From the NCBI RefSeq assembly GCF_000203815.1, contig NW_004457695.1, positions 2,540,054-2,604,053 on the forward strand: a stretch of 64,000 nucleotides of DNA. The letters are read 5' to 3'. The stretch comes from Cavenderia fasciculata. Its lineage: Eukaryota; Evosea; Eumycetozoa; Acytosteliales; Cavenderiaceae. The number at the start of each line of letters is the position of its first letter. Position 1 is the first letter of the stretch. Below, piece after piece: positions 46,801 through 58,311 of the stretch. Both the position numbers and the translations under genes were made by a program. The notes under the pieces are model-generated. The model was given only the letters and a program-made list of their open reading frames with translations, did no database searches and was not told where the DNA came from.

Positions 46801-49214
46801 TAACACCAATACGGTTGATCACGCACGCAAAGTATTGGTCGTCTTGGTCTCGAGGTGAAACCTCGCATATTTTCGAGTAGAGGTTGCACGTGGAAGTGTA
46901 GTTTGGATGACTACACATGGTATCGTTGCTACACAGTATTGGACGGTAAGCGTCAGATTGGCAATCACGCAACGCTGTATAAATCTTTAACTGGTACTCT
47001 GAGAAATCCGAGTAGGTCAAACTACACTCACTGTCGACAGTGGCAGTGGCATTGGCATAGTCTTTCAACACACTGGTTGTACAGGCTGGCGATGAGCAAC
47101 GGTCTGGTAGATCCCTCACGGCCACAAACTGGGATACTGGGGTGAGCACGAGAGAAGGCGCACAACACTGTGCAATGGATTTGACGGCATTACAACATGG
47201 ATCCTCGTTGTACAGTGGATCGGTATCATTCTTGAGACACACAGAGATGTTTGATTCGACTTGGACGACATTAGTTTCAATGAGACTGTTTGCAAGGCTG
47301 GTACACGCTACCCAAGGGTCTTTTGACGTCAAGATATCAATGGCGAAACGAAGGTTTGAAACCTCTTTGAAATTGGGAGAGCTAAACAGCTGGTCTCCCA
47401 TCTCGCCAATCTCAGAGCTAATCTGGGTGAATTGGTCGTATTGGCAGGTGAGATTCTTGACCTGGAAAGGGACGTCGGCTGAAAATGACATGCCTTGGCT
47501 ATCGACCAAATAACCAGAGAATCTCAACTTTGATTTAGATATGGTGTCAAAGTCCATGAATTGCTTGTCGTTCTTTTTGAGGATAAACGCAGCTTGGAAG
47601 GCTTTTGGTTTGGTTGGGTTTGGTGCAGAGTAGTTTATGTTTCGAAGAAAGTAAACATGTTGGTCGTCTCCGATCATCATCGTTGGGATGGGATAATAGG
47701 GGTTCAAAAGCAGTCTTGGGAAAACGGCATAGAATTTGCTGTCGGCTCTTTCATTATCATTCCAAACCTTTCCATCTGGCGATATCAACACCGATGTGGA
47801 ACGGAGTAGAAATTTACCACCAAGAGGAGGACTATCAACTACTTTTCTTAAAATGGATTTGGCATGAGATGTAACTGTACAACGAAACTCTGACTCGAAG
47901 ACGGTGAGAAAGGAAATATACAATATTTTAGCAGTTCCATTTTCATATGGTTCCATATAGATAGTTGTAAGATCATCAACTAAAATAAAATAAAACAAAA
48001 TAAAAGGTAAGGTTAAAATGCATACATACAATGGTTTAGATGTGTGCTATACATACATTTAGATGAACTAGTCCAATTATATAAAGATGAATTTGGAAAC
48101 TGGTGGGATTCACTAATAAATGAATTGATGTCTTGTTCAACTGTTGGACATCCAATTGATAGATTCATTGGACGGTCGACTACAAATGTATAATAATGGT
48201 ATTCACCTGTTGCTCCTTCTCCAGAAACCAAATCTCCATCGTTTATACATTTATGAGTTGTTGCAATGTTTTGGCAAGGGGCACTTGATGGTTCAGTCTT
48301 GGGTACTTCTGAAGAGTATGCTTGAAATGTAAACGATATATTGTTTGTTGTATCCCTTGGAGTGATCCTTATAAAGTATGTGTTGTTTGTCCAACTAAAT
48401 TTGCTTTTATCTGTATTATCAGTAGGGCAAATACCAATTTGAGACATCCCCTAATTAAATAAATGGTAAATAAATGGTAGTAAATATTAATATGTAATTA
48501 TAATAATAAATTATGATTGATTATCTAAAATATCTTACCTCGGCATACCCTCTTCGACGATATATAAAATTTGGATCTACGGCACTGACAAGAAAATCCA
48601 TTGGTCCATAAATTTGGGATAGATAGAGTCGCAGACCCTGACAACTAAATGCATCGGCCTTGAGACGTAAATTAATTGTTTTGTTGGATTCGAATGTGTA
48701 TTCAGTGCTAGCATTGACGGTTTCCCAATTGTAACCTGGTTCACAATAGGAAGTGGTGCCAAAGTATTCTGGACAGGGAGGACACGATTGATCAAGTTTC
48801 TTGGGACACTCATTCTTATCAGTATAATCGCACGTGCAATCGATGCCTCCCTCGGGAACGACATTTGGACATGTGAAATTGGGACATATAACATCCATGT
48901 GATAATACAAGTCATTGTCAAACTCTAGATCAAAAAGTGCCACATCCCAATCAGTACCCAATAAATTTGAACTTTTAAATGATACCGTACTAGATGTAAC
49001 ATTTAATCCATCGACTTGGTGGTGGTGGTGGTTGACAACTATATTTAATAGAAAAGGTAAAATGAAAAGAAAACTAAACCTAAAAAAATAAAGTTTAGCT
49101 TTATACAAGGGAAACAATAATAGTAAATAATAATTAATGTTAATAAAATAATATTAATATTAAAAGAGATGATTTATCTTTTTTGTATATTTAATACATA
49201 CCTGTGAATACCAT
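43804..49214 (-). CDS. Large Cys-rich ectodomain seven-helix membrane protein A (TOM1/THH1-like C terminus)
   Basis: Tandem paralog of the next minus-strand gene. Exons on the minus strand: a small first exon near 49214, then 49079-48539, 48450-48057, 47979-44737 and 44660-43804, about 1680 residues. The long frame begins with TTG, not ATG, at 49117, so a spliced upstream ATG is needed. ATGGTATTCACAGGTAT (49214-49198) spliced to 49079 fits the frame; alternatively 49214-49202 joined to 49098. A signal peptide is followed by about 1300 extracellular residues with many Cys (CPNFTCPNVVPEGGIDCTCDYTD, CSSPACTTSVLKDY). Seven hydrophobic helices resemble TOM1/TOM3/THH1 proteins, and the cytosolic Ser- and His/Asn-rich tail follows a conserved RRFSMKDTSE. 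The ligand is unknown. Its end is 164 bp from the convergent CWH43-like gene. Confidence 0.7.
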
Positions 49215-49941
49215 GTGTTTATATAGATAGATAATGATAGTTGTAATTAATAATAATAATAATAATAATGTTGTTGGTGGTAATAATGATAACAATGGTT
49301 AAGTTCAATTCCCTAAACTGGTTAATTGGTTTTAAAGGATAGAGCGACCTTCGACACTTATTTTTGATCAAACCGAAAAGTGACAGCGAGGGCAATCCCA
49401 AAAAACCCATTCTCTCTCTTGAGATGTATATTGGTATAAAAGGATGACTTGACTGGTGTTATGTCTTGAATCCAATGGGGGTGGATGTGGGAATGGTGGT
49501 AATCATGATACTAGATCGAAGCTGAGGAGTCATAAAATAGAATAGAATAGAATCGCCGACCTCTTCCACTTGAATGATAGGGTAGGTGGGTACCACCCAT
49601 GCATGTGTTGTGAATGGCTCGGTTTATGATAGCAATCATCCAACAACTAAGTTTACATTGTTGATGTTGTTGTTGTTGATGTTCTTTAAACTGAATTGAT
49701 CGATTCAACTATGAATGAAAGAACATCATACATAATATAGTATAAAGGTGAGCACAAAAATGGTGAAGATCATTGTGCTCAAAGAAAAACCAATTTTATT
49801 TATTTTTTTTTCTTATGGCATTTATTATATTATTATTTTAATAAATATGCATATGGGTCGATTTGGATAATATACATAAAAAGGAGGGAAAAGGTTTAAA
49901 ATATCGATTGGTCTATTATTATTATTATTATCTATTATTAT
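49215..49941. other. Spacer between the two receptor paralogs
   Basis: Promoter region of receptor A (minus) and 3' flank of receptor B (minus). A GC-richer island spans about 49320-49480. A 63-codon minus frame at 49219-49410 directly precedes the proposed start exon and would be an upstream frame. TATAAA-like motifs occur near 49435 and 49742. No further gene. Confidence 0.5.
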
Positions 49942-52900
49942 TTATCTACTAAGACTTTTTGAAGAGATTGCACTCTTTGCAGATGAACTTGAGGCAGTAG
50001 AGGTAAATGTAGTGTCGGTCGGTGGAGAGGATGTATCTTTCATACTGAATCGTCTGGTTGCATCTCTGATACCAGACAATGTACCCTTTTTGTAGGAATA
50101 GAGGAGTGTGGCAATTGGGGCAATCTCTGTCACAATCAGACCGACAAATGTAAATACGACATTGTTTGGTTCAGCGCCGACCAATACCAACACAAATACG
50201 CAATGGAGAATGAAACCAATAGAACATGCCACAGTGATGGTCGACACCTTTTTCTGTTGATTGGTACGTTTCTTGTAGTCCAATGCAACCTTTTTACGTT
50301 TCATCATAAAGTAGATGGTACCTCCGAGATAGGCAAATGCACCACCAATAATCAACGATATGATGGCTTGTACCACTGCATAGACAATCGATACGATACG
50401 TTGTGGAGTGGTCTCGTTTGATTCCATTGGAATACGACCTCCACAATCACCATTGTTTTCAGTTGATCTTGTAAAATGGAATACCAAGACAATGATGACA
50501 AACAAGATGTAGAGTACACCGTTGATGGTACCAATCATCGTTCTGATACGTTGGAAAATACCGCGATTGGCAATCGTCTTTACAAGCATGTACCAAATAA
50601 CAATGATGATGGTAAAACAGGTGAAATAGAGGAAGGTTGGTAATACGACGAGTACATAGTCGGCGACAGGAATCATGGCTGTTCCTTTGGCCAGTAAAAA
50701 GAAGTAGATGGTTCTGATAAGCATAAATACAGTGATCGAGGCAATGAGTGCGTGCACCAATCTTGGCTCCTCGGAATGGATAAAGTATTGGTAGCCAGTC
50801 ACAGCAAGCTGCAGTACACCCCACGCACAATGGAATAGGAATATAGCGGCGAGTGTAAAGAGGAGAGCTGTAGCCTGCTTGTCAAACATTTGTTTGGGCA
50901 AATCTTGGTAGTCTTGGACACGAGACACTAGGAAATAGGTGGATGTGTCTGTATCGGGTGCGACCATGGCACAGTAATACACTACACTGGTCAACTCGTC
51001 AGTAGACACTGTTATATTGGCACCCAATACGACGAGTGACATTGGTTCATCGTCGACTTCACTTGTCTGATCAGACTGCTCCGACGATGCTCTAAAAGAT
51101 CCAGCATTTAATGAATCGGCTGCAATATCAAATACGGGGTATGACGACGATCTACTAATATCTCCACTGAAACAAATGGTAAACGTATCGACACCAGGCG
51201 ACTGCAACTTGATTCCATCGGTTAAAATGATACCAATGGCAGCTCCATTGTCATTGTAGATGGCAAAACTATCGGTTTTTTTGTAAGATACAAAGTTGGA
51301 TGAGAGTGACTCTGTCTGAGGTGCTTTGAATAGTTGTTTGGAGAGTTGAGACACCACTACATTGGTGCATGCCTCTGGAATACTGCTCTTGTCAAATTGA
51401 ATCTTTCCAAATGAAAATTTAAACTCGCTCTCTTCGTTTGCGCAAGGGTAGCTCTGACCGAGAATCAACGAGCTGCTTGTAAAACATTGTGAACCACCAG
51501 GTCCACTACACGAGCAGGCAATCGAGTTGAGGTTGTCTTCAACACGCTCCAGTCTACACAATGACGATGATCTGAGGAGATTCGAGATGTGAGTGTAGTA
51601 AACTTGGTCGAGCATATCTGAAAGGTCGTTGTGGTCGAGTAGCGTGTTGATTGATGCAGAATTGATGTATTGGGGTGCGATCCAGGTAGGTTTGACGGGG
51701 ATACCTGGATACCATCTTCCAGATGTCCATTCAAACTTGTTTTGCCACGAGTGATACTTTTCACCGTTAGTGCAGTCTGTGCATTGTGATTCGTTCATTT
51801 CATTGTATCTAAAGTTGTTGGGCAGGTTGTATGGTGCAGAGTCAATGACTGAACACCCCATCTGTGCAAGACACTGGGTCTTGTTTGTAAGGGATGGCTC
51901 CCACCATTGGAACTCTTCTCCCATCTCTATACACTCTTGGTACGTGTATGCCATGGGTTCGACGGCGTAGCACCCGTTGGGCGAGTCTCTCTCGACTGAT
52001 TCAAGACACGTTGGGATACCCCACTGACGGTAGTTTTTGTGGCCGCGGACGCACTTGCCAAACATCGATGGGTATTCTGGGGTGGCAACGGTCGAGAAAA
52101 AGTATTCATCTGAGCACTGTCCAGCACCTTCGCATTCCTCACGTGTAGTGCATTCGATTGGTTCAACGTAGCAATAAGATGGTGCACGACGAAGACCGCA
52201 CTCTGATACGGGTAGACTCGAGCAATTCAACCATTCCGTCAACTCACCCGATACATTTGCATAGTCGATGCACTCTTGTTGGGAAAGGGATGGCATGGAG
52301 CAAATATTGTCGGTCGATATCCAAGTAGTATCGGCAAATGCCGAGCAGCTGCTCTGTGTAGTCATATTAAACAAGAAACATCCAGTGTAGATATCACCCT
52401 TGCATTCATACCCACATGGAACTGTACATGTTCCGCTCGTGTCACGGCACTCTTCGTCAGTTAGACCTGCCTCAAAACTACCGTCCTTGAGCGTGCACAC
52501 AGAATCGACCAATGAGCAATCTGACTGAGATGTGGCGACTGTTGATCCAAAGTTGTAGCAATCTGTCATGTTGGCTTGACAATAACCACAAAAAGATGGT
52601 CGTGACGGACACTTTAAATGGCAATCTGGATCTAGAGACCAGTCGCATGAACCGTCATTACAATGCCCAATGTCTGCGCAGCTGTCTATTTGATCGGTGG
52701 TTGTAAATTCAAAACCATCATAGTATCCATCAAAACAAATGTCATGGATGGTTGGACAGGTTGTATCGAGACACTGTGTTGGTGGATAACACACTGTAAA
52801 TGAATTTGCATAATTGTATTCAGTGTATGCTCTGTACTTGACACCAGTACTCGACGAACAATCTTGATGAACAAACTTTTCATACAATGTTGGAATAAAT

Positions 52901-55522
52901 TCTGGATCTTCAATTGGCATTGTCAAATTATAACTAATTGCCAACATGAAAATAACTTTTGGTCCAACATTATTAACTACACACTAAATAAAGATTAATA
53001 AATTATATTAATATTATTATTATTATTTGTTTGTTTCGATTTGTGTTTTGACATACAGAAAAATATTCTTGATCTTGAATGATTGGTGGAATTTCACATT
53101 GTCTTGTAAAAGCGTTACACTTGTATTTTGAATTACTGCACATGGTATCATTGTCACATGGAATGGGAATATAGGTACCTTTGCAATGACGTTGAACTTT
53201 ATAGAGATCCATTTGAAATTGAGAAAAACTAGAATAGGTCAATGCACACTCTGAATTAATTGTCATGGTTGCATTGAAATAGTCTTCTAAAACACTGGCT
53301 GTACAGTCGGGTGACGAACATTGATCAGAGACAAGACTGGATTGCACTCCGAGGTAGTTGGTTACTGGGACAGACACTGAACGGGGTAGACAACACTGAG
53401 TAAACGTGAGTTCAGGATAACAACACGGATCGGTAAAGTACTCTGTCTCACCCGGTGCATATGGACACGTTGTGCTAAACGACTCGACGGTTGTGGTGGA
53501 CGTATCGAGCAAACTATTGGCCAATTTCGAACACCCAGTCCAAGAAGCATTCAACGACAATATATCAATGGCAAATCGAGTATTTGATACTGCTCTGAAT
53601 CCATAAGTGGTGAATAGTTGGTCTTTTAGGACGGTGAGTTGACTTGTGATCTCTTCAAATTCATCATAGTTGCATGTAGAGTTGCCTGGTGTGAATGTAA
53701 TGTCCACGTCCAATGGCGCACCTTGACTATCGACCAATGTACGAATGATCCTAAGTGTCGATGCTGCAATGGCTTCATAGTCCATGTACACTTGTGTATT
53801 CTTTCGAAGTATAAAGACTGTCTGTAGTGTTTTTGGTTTTGGATTATTCTCGACATTGTATTCGAGACCTTGGAAAAAGTTGACGTGTTGGTCGTCGTTT
53901 GAGAGCAATGGTGGTAATGGCCAGAATGGGTTCAATTGATACTTTGGATAGATGGCAAAAAAGGAGCTGGCTGAAGACCACAATATATTCTTCCACACGT
54001 AATCTGTCTGGTCCAATTCCATGGCTGCCGCCAATATATTGGTGCCTCCAAACACTGTATTATTTGTCAGTGCCCTTAAAATTGGTTTCGTAAACGATGT
54101 AATTGCACATCTAAAAGGTGTTATATAATTGGCATAAATACCAATATATAATATCATAGGACTACCATCTTCATTTGGATACATATCCAATGTTATAAAA
54201 TCATCAACTAAATTTAAATAAATAAAATAATAATTAATAAGACCAATCTAAAAACATCTATCTCGATCTATCGTGTCTATCTATTAAGTTTAAACTTACA
54301 ATAATTTGCAGCGCTCCAAGTATTATTTGATTCATATGGGAATGGGATAGTTTCAGAAAGATAAATATCCATATCTTGATCCATTGAAGGACAAGCAAAT
54401 GAAAGAGTCATGGGACGGTCGACAGCATAGGTATAAAAGGCCATTTCAGCATCTTCCAAGTGCCCATAAAAGTATTGTCCATCGTTGAGACATGCGTGAT
54501 CTGAAGACACGTTGACACATGGATTAGAGACTGGTACCTCATTGGGCACCTCTTCAGAATAGGCTATAAACGATAGTGTCATTGGTACATTGTCGTGTAT
54601 TGGTATAAGTCTGATAGTATATGTATGATTGGTCCATGAAAGATAAACTCCTGGATAGTCATAATTATCACTTGGACAAATACCTACTTGCATGATCCCC
54701 TATTAAAAAGCAAAAAGAGAGAGAGAGAGAGATTAATTAAATGAAATATCTCTACTATTCTATTCTTTCTATTAATACATACATCAAAAGTAGTAACTCT
54801 AGGATGTTCCATTGAAGGATTGGGAGCAGTTTGAAATCTAACTGGATTAGTTTTGGGAACAAGGTAGAATCGAATACCTTGACACATGGAAGCATCTGCT
54901 TTAAGACGTAAATAGGTTCTATTGATAATTGTAAACTCGTATTCAATGTTGGTTTGAATCGTCTTCCACTCGTAACCAGGATTACAATATTCTACTTCGT
55001 CACCATCCTCGTCTACATAGATCGTGTCGCAAGGTGGACATGATGGGTCGTTTGACGGAGTCTTGGGACAGTTATTTGGATCGGTATAATCGCATGTGCA
55101 ATCTATACCACCCTTTGGTACAACACCCTGACACGTATAATTTGGACAAACAACATCCATATGATGATACAAGTCTCTGTCTAAACCAATCTCCATCACT
55201 GCTATATCCATGTCAGTACCCAATATATTGACAGTCGAGTTTGTGATTGTATGTGATATTACTTGAGGTTGTCCATTTACTACTAGTACATTGTTGTTGT
55301 TGTTACTTGTTGATGATAATATATATAGAATAACTAAAACAAATAATAATGATAACCTTTTTTTATGATCTGTGCAGTAAAGTAAAAGAGTAGAGGTCAA
55401 ATTATAAAATAAAAAAAAAAGTAAAACGAAGGTCAGTATCGATCGGAAATTAATTTAACAAAGTGTGAAGTTCACTTCACTTCGTTTCATTTTTGAAAGA
55501 ATGCAAAGATATACATACACAT
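49942..55522 (-). CDS. Large Cys-rich ectodomain seven-helix membrane protein B (TOM1/THH1-like C terminus)
   Basis: Paralog of receptor A; 1727 residues from exons 55522-55519, 55369-54783, 54699-54300, 54207-53057 and 52983-49942. The first coding exon is only ATGT; joined to 55369 it gives MYHKKRLSLLFVLVILYILSS, a textbook signal peptide. The longer frame upstream begins with TTG. The ectodomain (about 1390 residues) has dozens of Cys, in blocks such as GGIDCTCDYTDPNNCPK, CSSPDCTASVLEDYFNA and CLESVERDSPNGCY. The seven helices begin near ALLFTLAAIFLFHCAWG and end near VVFTFVGLIVTEIAPIATLLY, followed by RRFSMKDTSS and a short Ser-rich tail. The extracellular part is unlike known ligand-binding domains I can name. 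The membrane part resembles TOM1/TOM3/THH1 proteins and could act as a GPCR-like sensor (inference). Confidence 0.74.
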
Positions 55523-56349
55523 AATACAATAATAAATTACTAGTTATATATAAATATAACCTTGATAAAAAAATACAATAAAATACTAATAATTAAAAGA
55601 GGAGGTTACAACAAAACAAAACAACCAACCAACCAGAGAGTAGTACGAATAATTCTTTAAATCTGTAAAATGGCTGTTGATGTGTTGTGGAGATAGACAG
55701 CAGAACAGACAAAAAAAAGAGAGCAACATCAAATAAAACAACAAAGAAAAGAATGAAAAAGAAAAAGAGGGCACCAACCTTATTATTATTCCGAGTATCG
55801 TTGAGTGGTGACCTTGTGGATACCGTGTGTGATAGTTCACGAGCTGATCACAAGCACCTTTGCTTATTATAGTGTGTATCTGTGAGGTGATTGTGGGCTC
55901 ATCACAACATCGACCAACAACACAACAATTAATTTTAAGTTTTTCAACAAAGTTGTTGTCTATCGATGTTCCACGTTAACCGAATTCGAGCAGTTCATCC
56001 TTTTTGTACACGCAAAAGGGCGTCGCCCCCATCTACGTGCGACGACGTATCGATTCGATTTGTTTGATGGGGTTTTCAATTGCAACAAGTTGAGGACAAG
56101 ATTATAATTGACCCGTCAAAATGCCCCATTGACCGATAAATATATTGGGCTGGCCTCGGTTGGTTGATTTAACTATTCATCGAGAACTCTCGAACTATCC
56201 TTATCGTTCGGTAATGAGAGGAGGAATTAAATTGATCATCACCATCAATTTGTTTGTTTGAAAGATCGATCAATTAATCAACAAACAGCTTGTAGTTTGA
56301 CTTTTTGATGACTGTTGGTATGTTAATAGGTGTTGTCTTTTTAATTTAT
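55523..56349. other. Spacer between receptor B and acyl-CoA dehydrogenase
   Basis: AT-rich near receptor B. A GC-richer island at about 55960-56060 has GGGCGTCGCCC, TACGT..ACGTA and CGAATTCG dyads, probably promoter sequence of receptor B. The right part is 3' flank of the dehydrogenase. No gene recognised. Confidence 0.5.
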
Positions 56350-57738
56350 TTATTTATATTTTGATTGAATTGCTCTGGCAATGGTTTGAAGTTGAATATT
56401 TGTTGTACCTTCGTAGATTTGACCTACTTTACAATCTCTAAAGTAACGTTCAGCATCAAACTCTTTGGTGAAACCAACACCACCCATCATTGAGATACAG
56501 GCGCTGGCCACCTTTTCGGCAACACGCGAACAATGAAGTTTGGCCATACTGGCCTGGTGGACAAATGGAAGTCCAGCCTCTTGCATGCGTGCAGCATTGT
56601 ATGTTAGCAGCTTGCCTGCCTCAATATCGACGGCCAAGTCGGCATAGGTGAACTGCATGCCCTGGAAGTCGGCCAATGGCTTACCAAACTGTGTACGTTG
56701 CATGATGTATGGCATGGTGCTGTCAAACGCACCTTGTGCCAAGCCAATCATCTGTGCGGCAATACCAATACGACCTTCGTTGAGTCCTTCAATGGCAAGC
56801 TTGTAGCCTTTACCCAAATGACCAAGAATGTTTTCCTTGGGCACCTTTACGTCTTGCAGGACAACCTCGCAGGTTGAGCTGCTACGAATACCGAGCTTGT
56901 CTTCCTTTTTGCCAATTGATACACCTGGAGTGTCGCGATCCACTAAAAAGGCAGTGATGCCCTTGTAGCCAACCGACGGGTCGACATTGGCCATAACGAT
57001 GAATACACCGGCTTCTTGTGCGTTGGTGATCCACATCTTGGTACCATTGAGCACAAAGTAGTCTCCCTTGGCTTCGGCACGTGTCTTGAGTGCAAATGCA
57101 TCGCTGCCACTACCGGCCTCTGACAGACAGAAACTGCCAACACTGTCGGCAGCCAGCTTGGTCAAATAGGTCTCCTTTTGCTTTTCAGTGCCATAACGGT
57201 TGATGCAGTTGTTGACCAATGTGTTTTGCACGTCGACAATGACCGACACACCCGGGTCGATCTTGGCCAACTCTTCAATGACAATGATCGAGCTCATAAA
57301 GTTGAGTGCAGTGCCACCATACTGCTCACCAATCTCGATACCCATCAAACCCTGTGCAAACAAATCTTTTAATAATCCTTGATCCAACTTTGCAGTCTCA
57401 TCCATCTTTTTAGACAAAGGTTTGATTCTTTCATTTGCAAACTTTTGTACTGTATCACGTAACATTACTTCTTCTTCTGTAAATGTTGTAATTGGTGGTA
57501 TTTTCTATTGAAAGAAAGGGAAGAAAGGAAGAAAGAAAGAGAGAGAGAGAGATATAGATATTAATATCATATGATCGACTATAATGATGATCATCATCAT
57601 TTAAATACTAACCTCAAAGTTTGATGAAGAGTATGATCTAACAACACCAACGGTCGTCATCGATGACGATTGATTATTGATCAATTGAATATTTCTCTTT
57701 AAACATTGGTTGTATAATGATCTTGTAAATGTATTCAT
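56350..57738 (-). CDS. acadsb: Short/branched-chain acyl-CoA dehydrogenase, mitochondrial
   Basis: FAD-dependent oxidation of 2-methylbutyryl-CoA and related short acyl-CoAs in isoleucine breakdown, passing electrons to ETF in the mitochondrion. Exons 57738-57613 and 57504-56350 encode 426 residues, close to human ACADSB. The N terminus ([18 protein letters not shown]...) is basic and Ser-rich without acids, as in a mitochondrial presequence. Signatures are [79 protein letters not shown]; the catalytic base is Glu407 in IYEG. The donor of intron 1 is GTTAGT. A possible 5' leader exon lies at 57967-57943. Assignment to ACADSB rather than another short-chain subtype rests on length and overall similarity. 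Confidence 0.88.
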
Positions 57739-58311
57739 TTCCCTTGTCCTTTTCACCTATGTTGAATGTAGTTGTAACTTTAACAACAAAAATGAAATTT
57801 TAAATTAAAACATCCCGATGAACTTGAAGTTTGATGTGAAGGAAATTTCGGCGTTGGTGTAAATTTAATAAAATAAAATTAGAAGATAACCAATCAATTA
57901 GTGATCTTTATTTGATCACAAAGAAGTATGGAATTCACTTACCTGTATTAATTTGGTGGACTGACATTATTTAATTAATTGATTTCTTCTATAAAAAAAA
58001 CAAAAAAGAGATAAAAAAAAGATACAGAAAAAAGTTGATTTACTCTAAAACAATTGAATAGTAATGTTGCCAATTTTCAAAATCAATGATCATTTTATAT
58101 ATATTTTTAAAATTAAACAGACTTGATTGTACAGTCCTTCCTTGAATTTAAAAATAAATATCCAAAGAATGTACATTCATTCACTGACAATGAATTTATT
58201 GTTTTTATTCTACTTTATTTTCATTCTTTCATGAAGACATGTATCTTTAAAAAAATTTTAATTATGATGGACCGATCATCATTGTGAATAAAATCATTTG
58301 CTTTGTTGATA
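57739..58311. other. Divergent promoter region with possible 5' leader exon
   Basis: Shared by the dehydrogenase (minus) and the ankyrin-like gene (plus). On the minus strand, 57967-57943 reads as an ATG-containing leader ending in a consensus GTAAGT donor, and TTCAACATAG just before 57756 is a good acceptor. Splicing these gives a short upstream frame out of register with the enzyme. The rest is AT-rich. Confidence 0.4.

Noticed and set aside
49084-49117. Start of receptor A at the beginning of its long frame (49117).
   Set aside because: That codon is TTG, not ATG; a spliced upstream ATG near 49214 fits better.
58303-58311. Start of the ankyrin-like protein three codons earlier.
   Set aside because: The codon at 58303 is TTG; the first ATG is at 58312.
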